The position numbers and the translations under genes are program-made. Source: Dyella silvae (GTDB taxonomy: Bacteria > Pseudomonadota > Gammaproteobacteria > Xanthomonadales > Rhodanobacteraceae). From it: a DNA stretch of 64,000 nucleotides. The stretch spans positions 62,001 through 126,000 of the forward strand of contig NZ_JAPJBQ010000004.1 in the NCBI RefSeq assembly GCF_026421305.1. The letters run 5' to 3'. Of this stretch, positions 1 through 9,494 are shown piece by piece (position 1 is the stretch's first letter; each line of letters opens with the position of its first letter). The notes under the pieces were generated by a model, which had not been told where the DNA came from, searched no databases, and was given only the letters and a program-made list of their open reading frames with translations.

Positions 1-282
1 GACGCCGTCCTTGTCGGTGTACTTGTCGGTGCGCAGCGAGCCTTCGATATAAACCTGGCGACCCTTCTTGAGGTATTCGCCGGCAATTTCAGCCAGGCGG
101 CCGAACAGCTTCACGCGATGCCACTCGGTGCGCTCTTGCTTTTCGCCGCTCTGCTTGTCGGTCCAGTTCTCGGAGGTGGCGATACGGATGCTGGTGATCG
201 CCGTGCCGTTGCCGGTGTAACGGGTTTCGGGATCCGCGCCAAGGTTACCGACGATGATGACTTTGTTGATACCGCGTGCCAT
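1..282 (-). CDS. ssb: Single-stranded DNA-binding protein SSB (N-terminal 94 residues, partial)
   Basis: Binds and protects single-stranded DNA during replication, repair and recombination. The first 94 codons are visible; the gene runs off the left edge, so the acidic C-terminal tip that recruits partner proteins is missing. The protein opens with [19 protein letters not shown] and continues with [14 protein letters not shown] and [14 protein letters not shown], the standard OB-fold core of proteobacterial SSB. The ATG lies six bases downstream of GAGGA, a good ribosome binding site. A possible -10 box (TATGAT on the minus strand, 356-361) sits upstream; no convincing -35 and no LexA box were seen. 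Family assignment is certain. Confidence 0.97.
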   Translation of the reverse strand, partial: MARGINKVIIVGNLGADPETRYTGNGTAITSIRIATSENWTDKQSGEKQERTEWHRVKLFGRLAEIAGEYLKKGRQVYIEGSLRTDKYTDKDGV

Positions 283-534
283 GGATGGGATGTCCTCTGT
301 GAGCCGGCGCTGCGTTCTTGGGCAGTCAGCGCCGGGATGGTTGATACGAATGGCCATCATAACCGCGCAGTCGGCTGAAATCAGTTGCCGGATGGCGGGT
401 CATCTCGGATCAACGAGCCCTCATTGAACCTTTTTTTCTTTTAGTTCAAATGCTTGGCTATTACCACGAGTCAGTGCCGGGCGAGCTGACCGGTAACTTC
501 CGTCACCGGCCAGGGCGAGAACCGCCCGGGCCCC
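283..534. other. Intergenic region between ssb start and narK stop
   Basis: Gene-free. It holds the ssb leader, with a possible minus-strand -10 (356-361). An AT-rich inverted repeat TTGAAC/GTTCAA (424-429 and 444-449) flanks a pyrimidine run. Two short GC hairpins (CCGGT/ACCGG near 491-510 and GGGCG/CGCCC near 513-527) may end transcription from narK. None is a textbook terminator. Confidence 0.4.
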
Positions 535-1854
535 TTACCCGTGCCGCCGGCCCGCCGACGTCTCCATGACTTCCGGAAAGTCCCGATCGTTATCGATGTG
601 CGGAAAGCGCTGATGTTCCATGCGCCGGATAGCGACATGCATCCATACCAGCGAGATCGCGACCACAAAGAACAGCAGCATGAAACAACTGGTCCAGATA
701 CCGATCCAATCGTTCAGCACACCGAAGGTGATAGGCAGTATGAAGCCGCCAAGCCCGCCGATCATGCCGACCACGCCGCCTACCGAACCGACATGGCTGG
801 GAAAGTAGACAGGGATGTGTTTGTAAACCGCCGCCTTGCCAAGCGACATAAAGAAGCCAAGCACAAATGCCAGTGCCGTGAACGTCACCACGCCCATGGC
901 CAGATGAAATGCGATGTCGCCCTTGATGCCCTTTACGATGTATTGAGTGTCCGGATACGCCAGCAGGAACGTGCAGATAACCCCCACGCCAAGCGTCCAG
1001 TACATCACCCGGCGTGCGCCCACGCTATCCGATAGCCAGCCACCCACGATGCGGAACAGGCTGGCCGGAATCGAGTAGCAGGCCGCGATGACACCAGCGG
1101 TTTTCACGTCCAGCCCATACACGCCGATGAGATAACGGGGCAGCCAAAGCGAAAGTGCAACGAAGCCGCCAAAAACGAAGAAGTAGTAGAGCGAGAAACG
1201 CCAGACCTGGATCTCCTTCAGCGGCGCCATCTGCTCGGCAAAGGGCATCGGTTTGCGCCCGGTGCGTCTACGTTCCGCTAGCGATGGATCGTCCTGGGCG
1301 AACAGGTAGAACAACACGGCGGCCACAGCCAGACCCACCGCCCACACGCGCGCCACCATCGACCACCCGGCAGCCACCATCACCATCGGCGCGAGCAGCT
1401 TGGTGACGGCAGCACCGACATTACCCGCGCCAAACACGCCAAGCGCCGTACCTTGCCGCCCTGCCGGGAACCAGGTCGATACGTAGGCCACACCCACCGA
1501 GAATGAGCCGCCCGCAATGCCGACGAACAGGGCGGCGAGCAAAAACTGCGGGTAAGTATGGGCGTAGCTCAGCAGCCATGTAGCAACGGCGCCGCACAGC
1601 ATGACCAACGTCAACACGAGGCGGCCACCGTACTGATCCGCCCAGATACCCAGCATCAGACGAATGAGCGAGCCGGTGAGAATCGGCGTCGCGGCCAGCA
1701 GACCGAACTGCGTATCACTGAGTCCAAGCTGTTGCTTGATCTGAATGCCGATGATCGAAAAGATTGTCCACACCGCGAAGCACACGGTGAAGGCGAACGT
1801 GCTAAGCCACATGGCCCGTTGTTGTTGGGCGCCGCTTACATTTCCGTACTGCAT
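535..1854 (-). CDS. narK: NarK-type nitrate/nitrite transporter (MFS), downstream copy
   Basis: Major facilitator superfamily permease of 439 residues with about 12 membrane segments, acting in the inner membrane. The sequence shows the nitrate/nitrite porter pattern: an early WTIFSIIGIQIKQQLGLSDTQFG region, the loop GIWADQYGGR, and glycine-rich nitrate-signature helices (GIAGGSFSVG and GGLGGFILP). It resembles the NarK1 type, thought to work as a nitrate/proton symporter, while the copy at 9495-10904 resembles the other type. It is the last gene of the nar cluster, 37 bases after ppiC. The ATG has a GAGGGAC ribosome site about ten bases upstream. Transport of nitrate or nitrite is near certain; the exact mode is inferred. 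Confidence 0.9.
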   Translation of the reverse strand: MQYGNVSGAQQQRAMWLSTFAFTVCFAVWTIFSIIGIQIKQQLGLSDTQFGLLAATPILTGSLIRLMLGIWADQYGGRLVLTLVMLCGAVATWLLSYAHTYPQFLLAALFVGIAGGSFSVGVAYVSTWFPAGRQGTALGVFGAGNVGAAVTKLLAPMVMVAAGWSMVARVWAVGLAVAAVLFYLFAQDDPSLAERRRTGRKPMPFAEQMAPLKEIQVWRFSLYYFFVFGGFVALSLWLPRYLIGVYGLDVKTAGVIAACYSIPASLFRIVGGWLSDSVGARRVMYWTLGVGVICTFLLAYPDTQYIVKGIKGDIAFHLAMGVVTFTALAFVLGFFMSLGKAAVYKHIPVYFPSHVGSVGGVVGMIGGLGGFILPITFGVLNDWIGIWTSCFMLLFFVVAISLVWMHVAIRRMEHQRFPHIDNDRDFPEVMETSAGRRHG

Positions 1855-1891
1855 GATGACCGTCCCTCAGATGCTTCCGCTTTCCCTGTCG

Positions 1892-2764
1892 CTACGATTG
1901 ACCCGCGTGGGCTTCGATGTCGGCCAGGCCACGCACCTCGTAACGTTCCTGCAGCACCAGCAAATAGCGTTGAAGCTCGCGCTGCCGAAGTTGTAGTTCC
2001 AGATAGTCCGATATGCGCTCGCGAACTGACTCAAATGGCAGGGCAACACCACACTCAGCGGCGTCCACCGAGACCACGTGATAACCCCAGCGCGATTCCA
2101 CCGGGAAATCGGCCAAGCCCATGCGCAACCGAAATACCTGGCGATCAAATTCGGGAGTGGTTTGGCCACGCTCGAGCCAACCAAGGTCACCGCCCTCGCT
2201 CGCCGACGGGCAACTGGAGTAACGGTGCGCGAAGTCCGCAAACAACGCAGGCTGTCGCTTCAGCTCACTGATCAGGTGCTCCCCCTGTTCGCGGGCGCCA
2301 AGCCGCGCGGCCACATCATCCGGTGGCGCAGCAAGCAGGACATGACGTACGCGCATGCGATCCGGAGACCGGAAGCGTTCTTGATTCTGCTGAAAATAAC
2401 GCAGGCAATCGGCTTCGTCCGGTAACCGACAATCTACTTCGCGCTCCAGCAGCAGGCCGATGATGGAATCATCCAAGGTTTGGCCATCGCCTTCCCGTTT
2501 CGCGCTCATCAACCCAAGGCGCTCGGCTTCCAATGCCAGCAGCGCCCTCACGACGAGTGCTCGTGCCGCCTCGGCACGCGACTTATGTGGCGATGCCGCA
2601 CGGTGGTATTGCATTTCCTGCGCAATATCACCCTCATTGATAGCCGTGTTGCCAACCCAAAGATGGCAAGGCGCCGGACCGTCAACGGGATATGCACCCG
2701 AATGCGAGCTTCGTTTACCCGGCTGCGGATCCATAAGTGGCATTGACAAGGGCGAGTGCGTCAT
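1892..2764 (-). CDS. PpiC-type peptidyl-prolyl isomerase of the nar cluster
   Basis: Parvulin-family prolyl isomerase of 290 residues. A helical N-terminal region of about 140 residues is followed by a parvulin domain with RVRHVLLA, YSSCPSASEGGDLGWLERGQ and SRWGYHVVSVD, which are diagnostic PpiC motifs. No signal peptide is seen, so it should act in the cytoplasm. The layout is that of NifM/NarI-linked foldases, often found next to narGHJI and presumed to help fold or assemble the reductase. It starts nine bases after narI with an AAGGTG ribosome site, so it is probably cotranscribed. Family is certain; the role in nitrate reductase assembly is inferred from context. Confidence 0.88.
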   Translation of the reverse strand: MTHSPLSMPLMDPQPGKRSSHSGAYPVDGPAPCHLWVGNTAINEGDIAQEMQYHRAASPHKSRAEAARALVVRALLALEAERLGLMSAKREGDGQTLDDSIIGLLLEREVDCRLPDEADCLRYFQQNQERFRSPDRMRVRHVLLAAPPDDVAARLGAREQGEHLISELKRQPALFADFAHRYSSCPSASEGGDLGWLERGQTTPEFDRQVFRLRMGLADFPVESRWGYHVVSVDAAECGVALPFESVRERISDYLELQLRQRELQRYLLVLQERYEVRGLADIEAHAGQS

Positions 2765-2773
2765 AGCGTCACC

Positions 2774-3472
2774 TTATCGGTCGTAGCGAAGCGTGGCGGT
2801 GCGGCGGCGAACGACCTGATAGGGCCGGCACAGGTAACTCAGCGGTATGCTCCAGACGTGCACCAGACGGGTAAATGGCGCCACGAGGAACAGCGTCATG
2901 CCGAGCACAATGTGCGCTTTGTAGACCCAGTTCACATCAGCGATGTAATCAGCCGCGCCAGAACGGAACGTGACAATGTGCTGCGCCCATTCGCCCAGCT
3001 GGATCATCACGCCACCATCCATGTGATGCGTCGATACGATGATCGAATACATACCAAGCAATAGCTGCGCCATCAGCAAAACGAGCAGCAGCGTGTCGCC
3101 TCCGGTACTGGTTGCGCGCACCCTGGGATTGAACAGGCGACGAACCAGCAGGATGGTGAGACCGACAAGGCAAAGCATCCCGAAGACGCCGCCTACGACC
3201 ATGGCGAGCAGCTGCTTTTGTGGCGCTGATATAACGTGCTCATACACGCTGTGCGGGGTCAGCAACCCCACAAGGTGGCCGCCTAGAATCATCAGCACTC
3301 CGACGTGGAAGAGATTACTTCCCACGCGCATGCCGCGGCTGGAGAGCAACTGGCTCGAGCCGGTGCGCCACGTGTACATGGCCCGGTCATAACGCGCCCA
3401 ACTGCCCACCAGGAAAACGGCCAGTGCGATGTACGGATAGATCTGGAATGCAAATTGGTCGAGATAATTCAT
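2774..3472 (-). CDS. narI: Respiratory nitrate reductase gamma subunit NarI (cytochrome b)
   Basis: Membrane subunit of the Nar complex. It oxidises quinol at the periplasmic side and passes electrons through two b hemes to NarH. The 232-residue protein has five hydrophobic segments, with the histidine-bearing stretches expected for heme ligation (NLFHVGVLMILGGHLVG near residue 53 and VNWVYKAHIVLGMTLF near residue 180). Length matches the family. Its ATG overlaps the narJ stop as ATGA, so translation is probably coupled. The carboxy end is rich in arginine, as in other NarI proteins. Identification is secure. Confidence 0.97.
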   Translation of the reverse strand: MNYLDQFAFQIYPYIALAVFLVGSWARYDRAMYTWRTGSSQLLSSRGMRVGSNLFHVGVLMILGGHLVGLLTPHSVYEHVISAPQKQLLAMVVGGVFGMLCLVGLTILLVRRLFNPRVRATSTGGDTLLLVLLMAQLLLGMYSIIVSTHHMDGGVMIQLGEWAQHIVTFRSGAADYIADVNWVYKAHIVLGMTLFLVAPFTRLVHVWSIPLSYLCRPYQVVRRRTATLRYDR

Positions 3473-4152
3473 GGCTGCACTCGATGGAAGGCTTCGCCGT
3501 GCCGCGACGGTGTTGCGCCCGGTGAACAGGAATCGTCAGGGGCCTTGGCGCTGAAGCGAACCACTTCCTCTTCCCAAAGGCGGTCCATGGCTTCCGGTGT
3601 GTCGTCGCGAATTTCATGACGCATAGGTCGCCGCACGGCCTGCAGATGGGCGTGACTGTCCGTTTGCGCGATTAACAGACGGAATAACGCGGCATAGGGG
3701 CTTTGCCGATCCGTCGCCCGATCCTCCAGCAGACCCACGATATGGCTAATGTGCTTCAGCCAGTCGCGCGCCTCCGCAAACGATCGGTGTGACAGGTACT
3801 CCAGCACCAACGGCAGGTAGTCAGGCAACTCCTTTGCCGCCAGTTCGAAACCGTGGCGTCGATAGGTTTCCACCAGGTCCACCATGGCCTGTCCTCTATC
3901 TCGCGATTCGCCGTGGATGTGCTCAAACAGCAACAGACTCATCGCACGCCCGCGATCAAACGTGGCTAGCCACCGATCCTGGGCGGACATGGGATCGGTA
4001 TCGAGCAATGTCTGAATGAAGCCGGCCAGCTCCGCCTGCTGCGCTTCCGCAAGACCCACGGCGGGAATGGCCGCGAGCAACTCCTGGCGATGCTCCCAAA
4101 GTTCATCGCGGGGATAGTCGAGCAGAACGCCAAGTAACTTGAGGAGACTCAT
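3469..4152 (-). CDS. narJ: Nitrate reductase molybdenum cofactor assembly chaperone NarJ
   Basis: System-specific cytoplasmic chaperone that binds apo-NarG and allows insertion of the bis-MGD molybdenum cofactor before membrane attachment. The 227-residue protein opens with LLKLLGVLLDYP and carries ELPDYLPLVLEYLS, hallmarks of the NarJ/TorD fold. I chose the ATG at 4152 because it has AAGGAG upstream and overlaps the narH stop by four bases (ATGA); a longer reading frame upstream only runs inside narH. The tail after about residue 200 is variable, as is usual. It is not part of the finished enzyme. Confidence 0.96.
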   Translation of the reverse strand: MSLLKLLGVLLDYPRDELWEHRQELLAAIPAVGLAEAQQAELAGFIQTLLDTDPMSAQDRWLATFDRGRAMSLLLFEHIHGESRDRGQAMVDLVETYRRHGFELAAKELPDYLPLVLEYLSHRSFAEARDWLKHISHIVGLLEDRATDRQSPYAALFRLLIAQTDSHAHLQAVRRPMRHEIRDDTPEAMDRLWEEEVVRFSAKAPDDSCSPGATPSRHGEAFHRVQP

Positions 4153-5690
4153 GTGGACTCCTTCTGTCCGCCGCTCTGGCGGTGGATCACATGGGTGGTG
4201 GTACGACGTTCGCTGAAGAGGTCGGCCGGGCTGTCGCCGCTGCATCCGTTTCCAAACGTGAAGCCGCAACCACCACGTTCACCGAACGCGTCGTTGGCAT
4301 ATTCACGATGTGCTGACGGCACCACGAAACGGTCTTCGTAGTTGGCAATGGCGAGGTAGCGATACATCTCTTCGGCCTGGGTGGCGCTAATGCCTGCTTG
4401 CGCCAGCACGACATGATCTTCCACGCCGTCTACGTTCTTGGCGCGCCGCCATGCCCGCATCGCCAGCATGCGTTCAAGCGCCCTCACCACGGGCCGTTCG
4501 TCGCCGGCGGACAACATGTTCGCCAGGTAGCGCACGGGAATACGCAGCGACGCAACATCCGGCAACTCGCCATTCATGCCCATGCGGCCACGTTCCGCCG
4601 CCGACTGGATCGGGGAAAGTGGCGGCACGTACCACACCATCGGAAGCGTGCGGTATTCCGGATGCAATGGAAGCGCCAGCTTCCAGTCAATGGCCAGTTT
4701 GTATACCGGCGAGGCCTTGGCAGCATCGAGCCAGCTATCGGGAATGCCTTCGGCGCGAGCCGCGGCGATGACTTTGGGGTCGTTGGGGTCGAGGAAGATA
4801 TCCAGGTGGGCCTGGTACAGGTTCGCCTCTTCCGGCACCGATGCCGCCTCTTCGATGCGCTCTGCATCGTAAAGCATCACACCGAGGTATCGGATGCGCC
4901 CCACGCAGGTTTCCGAGCATACGGTGGGCTCGCCCATCTCGATACGCGGATAGCAGAAGATGCACTTCTCGGACTTGCCACTCTTCCAGTTGTAATAGAT
5001 CTTCTTATAGGGGCATGCCGATACACACATGCGCCAGCCACGGCACTTATCCTGATCGATAAGGACGATGCCGTCTTCCTCTCGCTTGTAGATCGCGCCA
5101 CTGGGACACGCCGATACGCACGCCGGATTGAGACAGTGCTCGCACAGGCGCGGCAGATACATCATGAAGGTTTTTTCGAAGGCGCCGTAGATCTCCTTCT
5201 GCACCGTGTCGAAATTGCGATCCTTCGCTCGCTTGGCGAACTCCGTGCCGAGAATCTCTTCCCAGTTCGGCCCCCAATGGATTTTCTGCATGCGTTCACC
5301 GGTAATCAGTGAGCGCGGGCGAGCCGTGGGCTGATGCTTGCCGTCGGGCGCACTTTGCAGATGTTGGTAGTCGAAATCGAACGGCTCGTAGTAGTCGTCA
5401 ATCTGGGGCAAATCCGGATTGGCGAAGATCTTGGAAAGAAGGCGCCAGCGGCCGCCCGCCCGGGGCACCAGCTTTCCCGTTGCGGTGCGTACCCAGCCGC
5501 CGTTCCACTTTTCCTGATTCTCCCATTCCTTGGGATAACCTACGCCTGGCTTGGTTTCCACGTTGTTGAACCAGGCGTACTCCACGCCTTCGCGCGAGGT
5601 CCATACGTTCTTGCAGGTAATGGAACACGTATGGCAACCGATGCACTTGTCCAGGTTCAGCACCATGGCGATCTGCGCGCGAACTTTCAT
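4149..5690 (-). CDS. narH: Respiratory nitrate reductase beta subunit NarH (iron-sulfur)
   Basis: Electron-transfer subunit carrying three [4Fe-4S] clusters and one [3Fe-4S] cluster between the NarI hemes and NarG. The 513-residue protein begins with the first cysteine set at C16, C19, C22 and C26. It then shows CEHCLNPACVSACP, and CRGWRMCVSACP, in which a tryptophan replaces the usual cysteine; this is the known mark of the [3Fe-4S] site. A final set follows in CIFCYPRIEMGEPTVCSETC. It acts on the cytoplasmic face. It starts with a four-base ATGA overlap with narG and ends the same way with narJ. Length matches the family. Confidence 0.98.
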   Translation of the reverse strand: MKVRAQIAMVLNLDKCIGCHTCSITCKNVWTSREGVEYAWFNNVETKPGVGYPKEWENQEKWNGGWVRTATGKLVPRAGGRWRLLSKIFANPDLPQIDDYYEPFDFDYQHLQSAPDGKHQPTARPRSLITGERMQKIHWGPNWEEILGTEFAKRAKDRNFDTVQKEIYGAFEKTFMMYLPRLCEHCLNPACVSACPSGAIYKREEDGIVLIDQDKCRGWRMCVSACPYKKIYYNWKSGKSEKCIFCYPRIEMGEPTVCSETCVGRIRYLGVMLYDAERIEEAASVPEEANLYQAHLDIFLDPNDPKVIAAARAEGIPDSWLDAAKASPVYKLAIDWKLALPLHPEYRTLPMVWYVPPLSPIQSAAERGRMGMNGELPDVASLRIPVRYLANMLSAGDERPVVRALERMLAMRAWRRAKNVDGVEDHVVLAQAGISATQAEEMYRYLAIANYEDRFVVPSAHREYANDAFGERGGCGFTFGNGCSGDSPADLFSERRTTTHVIHRQSGGQKEST

Positions 5691-8600
5691 GACTGAACCT
5701 CCTTGTCACACGCCGGCACAGGCTCGCCATCAAGCCAGTCGACCTTATTCATCTTGCGCACAATCACGAATTCGTCGCGGTTGGTGCCTGTGGTTCCGTA
5801 ATAGTTGAAGCCGTAGGACAGTTGCGCGTAGCCACCAATCATGTGGGTTGGCTTGACCACGGTACGCGTCACGGAGTTGTGCATGCCGCCACGCGTGCCG
5901 CTGACTTCCGAGCCGGGCACGTTGATGATGCGTTCCTGTGCGTGGTACATCATGGCCATACCGGCCATCACGCGCTGACTGACTACCGCACGCGCCGTAA
6001 TGGCGCCGTTGACGTTGTAGAGCTCGATCCAGTCGTTATCCTCGATACCAGCGGTGCGCGCATCGTCTTCGCTGATCCACACGATGGGGCCACCCCGCGA
6101 TAGCGTTTGCATGATCAAGTTGTCGCTGTAGGTGCTGTGAATGCCCCACTTCTGATGCGGCGTGATCCAGTTAAGTACGATCTCCTTGTTGCCGTTCGGC
6201 TTCTGGCCAAGCAGCGGGGTGACGGTCTTGGTATCCACTGGCGGGCGGTAACTCATGAAGCCTTCGCCAAAGTCACGCATCCACTCGTGGTCCTGATAGA
6301 ACTGCTGGCGACCGGTAAGCGTGCGCCAGGGAATCAGCTCATGCACATTGGTGTAGCAGGCGTTGTAGCTAACGTTCTCATCTTCCAACCCAGACCAGAT
6401 CGGTGACGAGATGATCTTGCGTGGCTGTGCCTGCACGTCGCGGAAGCGGATAGCCTCATGCTCCTTGCCGACGGCCAGGTGAGTGTGGTCGCGGCCGGTG
6501 AACGTGGCCAGCGATTCCCACGCCTTCACCGCGACGTGGCCGTTGGTTTCCGGGGCCAGATGCAAGACCACTTCACAAGCGTCGATGGCGGTGTTGATGG
6601 CTGGGCGACCGTGGCTAACGCCCTCGGTGCTCACTGTGCGATTCAATCGGCCGAGGAAATCCACCTCATCGCGCGTATCCCAACTCATACCCTTGCCGCT
6701 ATTGCCCAGCTTGTCGAGCAACGGACCCAGCGAGGTGAACTTGCTGTAGAGGCTCGGGTAATCACGCTCGACCACGACCATGGCAGGCATCGTCTTTCCT
6801 GGAATGGGTTCGCATTCGCCCTTCTTCCAATCAGTCACGCCGAGCGGCATAGCCAATTCATTGGGCGTATCGTGCAGCGTCGGCACCAGCACGAGGTCCT
6901 TCACGGTGCCGAGCACACCGGGCGCCATAGCGCTGACGGTTTGTGCGATACCTTTGAAGATGTCCCAATCGCTACGCGCCTCCCAGGCCGGGTCAACCGC
7001 CTTTGATAGCGGATGGATGAAGGGATGCATGTCGGACGTGTTGAGGTCGTCCTTCTCGTACCAGGTAGCGGTGGGTAGCACGATGTCGGAGTACAGCGCG
7101 GTCGTACACATGCGGAAGTCGAGTGTGACCAGCAGGTCGAGCTTGCCCTCAGGGGCCTCCTCGCGCCACTTCACTTCCTCTGGTTTCGCCTCGCCCTGCT
7201 CGCCCAGGTCCTTGCCCTGCAAGCCGTGCCGCGTACCGAGCAGGTGGCGCAGCATGTACTCGTGCCCCTTGCCTGAAGATCCAAGCAAGTTGGATCGCCA
7301 TATGAAGAGGTTCCGCGGATAGTTCTGCGGCGCATCAGGATCGGCGTAGGCAAAATCGAGCTTTCCACTCTTCAGCTGCTGCACGACGTAGTCGGCCGGC
7401 GCCGTTCCGGCCTGCTCAGCCTCCCGAACAAGTTCGATAGGGTTACGATCCAGCTGTGGCGCACTTGGCAACCAGCCCATGCGCACTGCACGCAGATTCA
7501 TATCGACAAGCGTGCCGGTGTACTTACCGGGGTCGGCCAGTGGCGAGAGGATTTCCTTCATTCCCAGCTTTTCGTACCGCCACTGGTCGGAGTTGAAGTA
7601 GAAGAACGAGGTACCGTTCATCTGTCGCGGCGGACGACTCCAGTCCAGGCCGAATGCCAGCGGAAGCCAGCCGCTCTGCGGGCGCAGCTTTTCCTGACCC
7701 ACATAGTGCGCCCAGCCACCCCCGCTCTGGCCAACGCATCCGCACATGATCAACATGTTGATCAAACCGCGGTAATTCATGTCATTGTGGAACCAATGAT
7801 TCATCGCTGCGCCCACGATGATCATGCTTCGACCGCGCGTTTTGTCCGCCGTACGAGCGAATTCCCGGGCAATCTCGATCACCTCGAGGCGCGACACACC
7901 CGTGATCTTTTCCTGCCATGCCGGCGTGCCCGGCACATCGTCGTCATAACTCTTGGCGACGTTGCCGCCGCCGAACCCTCGATCGACACCGTACTGCGCC
8001 AGCAGCAGATCATAGACGGTGGCAACCGCCCACTCCTGACCGTCGGTCAAGGTGAGCTTTCGCACCGGCACGTTACGTTCAAGCACGTCCTCGACCGGCG
8101 CGGACGTCCACTTATCGTGCTCCACACCCCCGAAATAAGGGAACGACACGGATGCGACACCGTCGTGCGACTCCTTGAGGCTCAGCTGCAGACGCGTCTC
8201 GCGTCCTTCACTGTCCTTCTCTTCCACGTTCCACTTACCGTGCTCACCCCAGCGGAAGCCGATCGATCCGTTGGGAACCGTGATGACCCCGGTGTGTTCG
8301 TCGTAGGCCAGCGTCTTCCACTCGGAATTATTGGTCTCGCCCAGCCCGCCGAGATCGCTGGCGCGCAAAAAACGCTCGGGGACGAGACGCCCGTCGGCAC
8401 GGCGCTCGAGACGCACGAGCAGCGGCATATCCGAATACTGGCGACAGTAGTCGGTGAAGTACGCCGATGGTTTGTCGACATGGAATTCCTTCAGGATCAC
8501 GTGCCCAAAGGCGAATGCCAGCGCGGCGTCCGTTCCCTGCTTGGGGTGCAGCCAATGATCGGTGAGTTTCGCAACTTCGGAATAGTCCGGCGTGATCGCG

Positions 8601-9433
8601 ACCGTCTTTGTGCCGTTATAACGGGCTTCGGTGAAGAAATGCGCATCAGGCGTGCGCGTCTGCGGAACGTTGGATCCCCAGGCAATGATGTAGCGGCTGT
8701 TGTACCAGTCGGCTGATTCCGGCACGTCGGTTTGCTCGCCCCAAACCTGCGGCGATGATGGCGGTAGATCGCAATACCAGTCGTAGAACGACAGGCACGC
8801 ACCACCGAGCAAGGACAGATATCTCGCCCCGGCGGCATAAGACACCATCGACATGGCGGGAATCGGCGAGAAGCCAATGACGCGATCCGGCCCGTATTGC
8901 TTGACGGTATAGAGATTGGAGGCGGCGATGATTTCGTTCGCTTCATCCCAACGGAGTCGCACAAAGCCGCCCATTCCACGCCGCGACTTATAGCTTCGGG
9001 CCTTTTCGCCATCACTGACGATACTCGCCCATGCATCCACCGGACTCAGTGTCTTTCGCGCCTCCCGCCAGAGCTTCAGAAGTGTTCCGCGAATCAGTGG
9101 ATGTTTGATGCGATTGGCGCTGTACAGGTACCACGAATAGCTGGCACCGCGTGGACATCCACGCGGCTCATGATTGGGAAGATCGGGGCGCGTGCGCGGA
9201 TAGTCGGTCTGCTGGGTTTCCCAGGTCACCAATCCGTTTTTGACATAGATTTTCCAGCTGCACGAGCCTGTGCAATTCACTCCGTGCGTTGAGCGCACGA
9301 TCTTGTCGTATTGCCAGCGGGCGCGATAGCCGTTCTCCCAACCGCGACTCTCGCTCCGGGTCACGCCATGGCCGTCGGCGAAGGTTTCGTCGTTGCGCTT
9401 GAAGAACTGCAAACGATCGAGGAAATAACTCAT
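5687..9433 (-). CDS. narG: Respiratory nitrate reductase alpha subunit NarG (molybdopterin)
   Basis: Catalytic subunit that reduces nitrate to nitrite at a bis-MGD molybdenum centre on the cytoplasmic side. The protein of 1248 residues starts at MSYFLDRLQFFKRN, as known NarG proteins do. The FS0 cluster ligands are visible as H50, C54, C58 and C93, with histidine replacing one cysteine. Cofactor-binding stretches such as YIIAWGSNVPQTRTPDAHF and the C-terminal GFNYYGTTGTNRDEFV are intact. The in-frame sequence upstream of 9433 has no family similarity and overlaps the end of narK, so I rejected a longer start. An AGAGA-type ribosome site precedes the ATG. It lies 61 bases after the upstream narK and overlaps narH by four bases. 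Confidence 0.98.
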   Translation of the reverse strand: MSYFLDRLQFFKRNDETFADGHGVTRSESRGWENGYRARWQYDKIVRSTHGVNCTGSCSWKIYVKNGLVTWETQQTDYPRTRPDLPNHEPRGCPRGASYSWYLYSANRIKHPLIRGTLLKLWREARKTLSPVDAWASIVSDGEKARSYKSRRGMGGFVRLRWDEANEIIAASNLYTVKQYGPDRVIGFSPIPAMSMVSYAAGARYLSLLGGACLSFYDWYCDLPPSSPQVWGEQTDVPESADWYNSRYIIAWGSNVPQTRTPDAHFFTEARYNGTKTVAITPDYSEVAKLTDHWLHPKQGTDAALAFAFGHVILKEFHVDKPSAYFTDYCRQYSDMPLLVRLERRADGRLVPERFLRASDLGGLGETNNSEWKTLAYDEHTGVITVPNGSIGFRWGEHGKWNVEEKDSEGRETRLQLSLKESHDGVASVSFPYFGGVEHDKWTSAPVEDVLERNVPVRKLTLTDGQEWAVATVYDLLLAQYGVDRGFGGGNVAKSYDDDVPGTPAWQEKITGVSRLEVIEIAREFARTADKTRGRSMIIVGAAMNHWFHNDMNYRGLINMLIMCGCVGQSGGGWAHYVGQEKLRPQSGWLPLAFGLDWSRPPRQMNGTSFFYFNSDQWRYEKLGMKEILSPLADPGKYTGTLVDMNLRAVRMGWLPSAPQLDRNPIELVREAEQAGTAPADYVVQQLKSGKLDFAYADPDAPQNYPRNLFIWRSNLLGSSGKGHEYMLRHLLGTRHGLQGKDLGEQGEAKPEEVKWREEAPEGKLDLLVTLDFRMCTTALYSDIVLPTATWYEKDDLNTSDMHPFIHPLSKAVDPAWEARSDWDIFKGIAQTVSAMAPGVLGTVKDLVLVPTLHDTPNELAMPLGVTDWKKGECEPIPGKTMPAMVVVERDYPSLYSKFTSLGPLLDKLGNSGKGMSWDTRDEVDFLGRLNRTVSTEGVSHGRPAINTAIDACEVVLHLAPETNGHVAVKAWESLATFTGRDHTHLAVGKEHEAIRFRDVQAQPRKIISSPIWSGLEDENVSYNACYTNVHELIPWRTLTGRQQFYQDHEWMRDFGEGFMSYRPPVDTKTVTPLLGQKPNGNKEIVLNWITPHQKWGIHSTYSDNLIMQTLSRGGPIVWISEDDARTAGIEDNDWIELYNVNGAITARAVVSQRVMAGMAMMYHAQERIINVPGSEVSGTRGGMHNSVTRTVVKPTHMIGGYAQLSYGFNYYGTTGTNRDEFVIVRKMNKVDWLDGEPVPACDKEVQS

Positions 9434-9494
9434 GACATTCTCTCTTGGCAAACGTCCGTGTCGTACTCGTGCATCTGTCTCAGTACCGGATCTA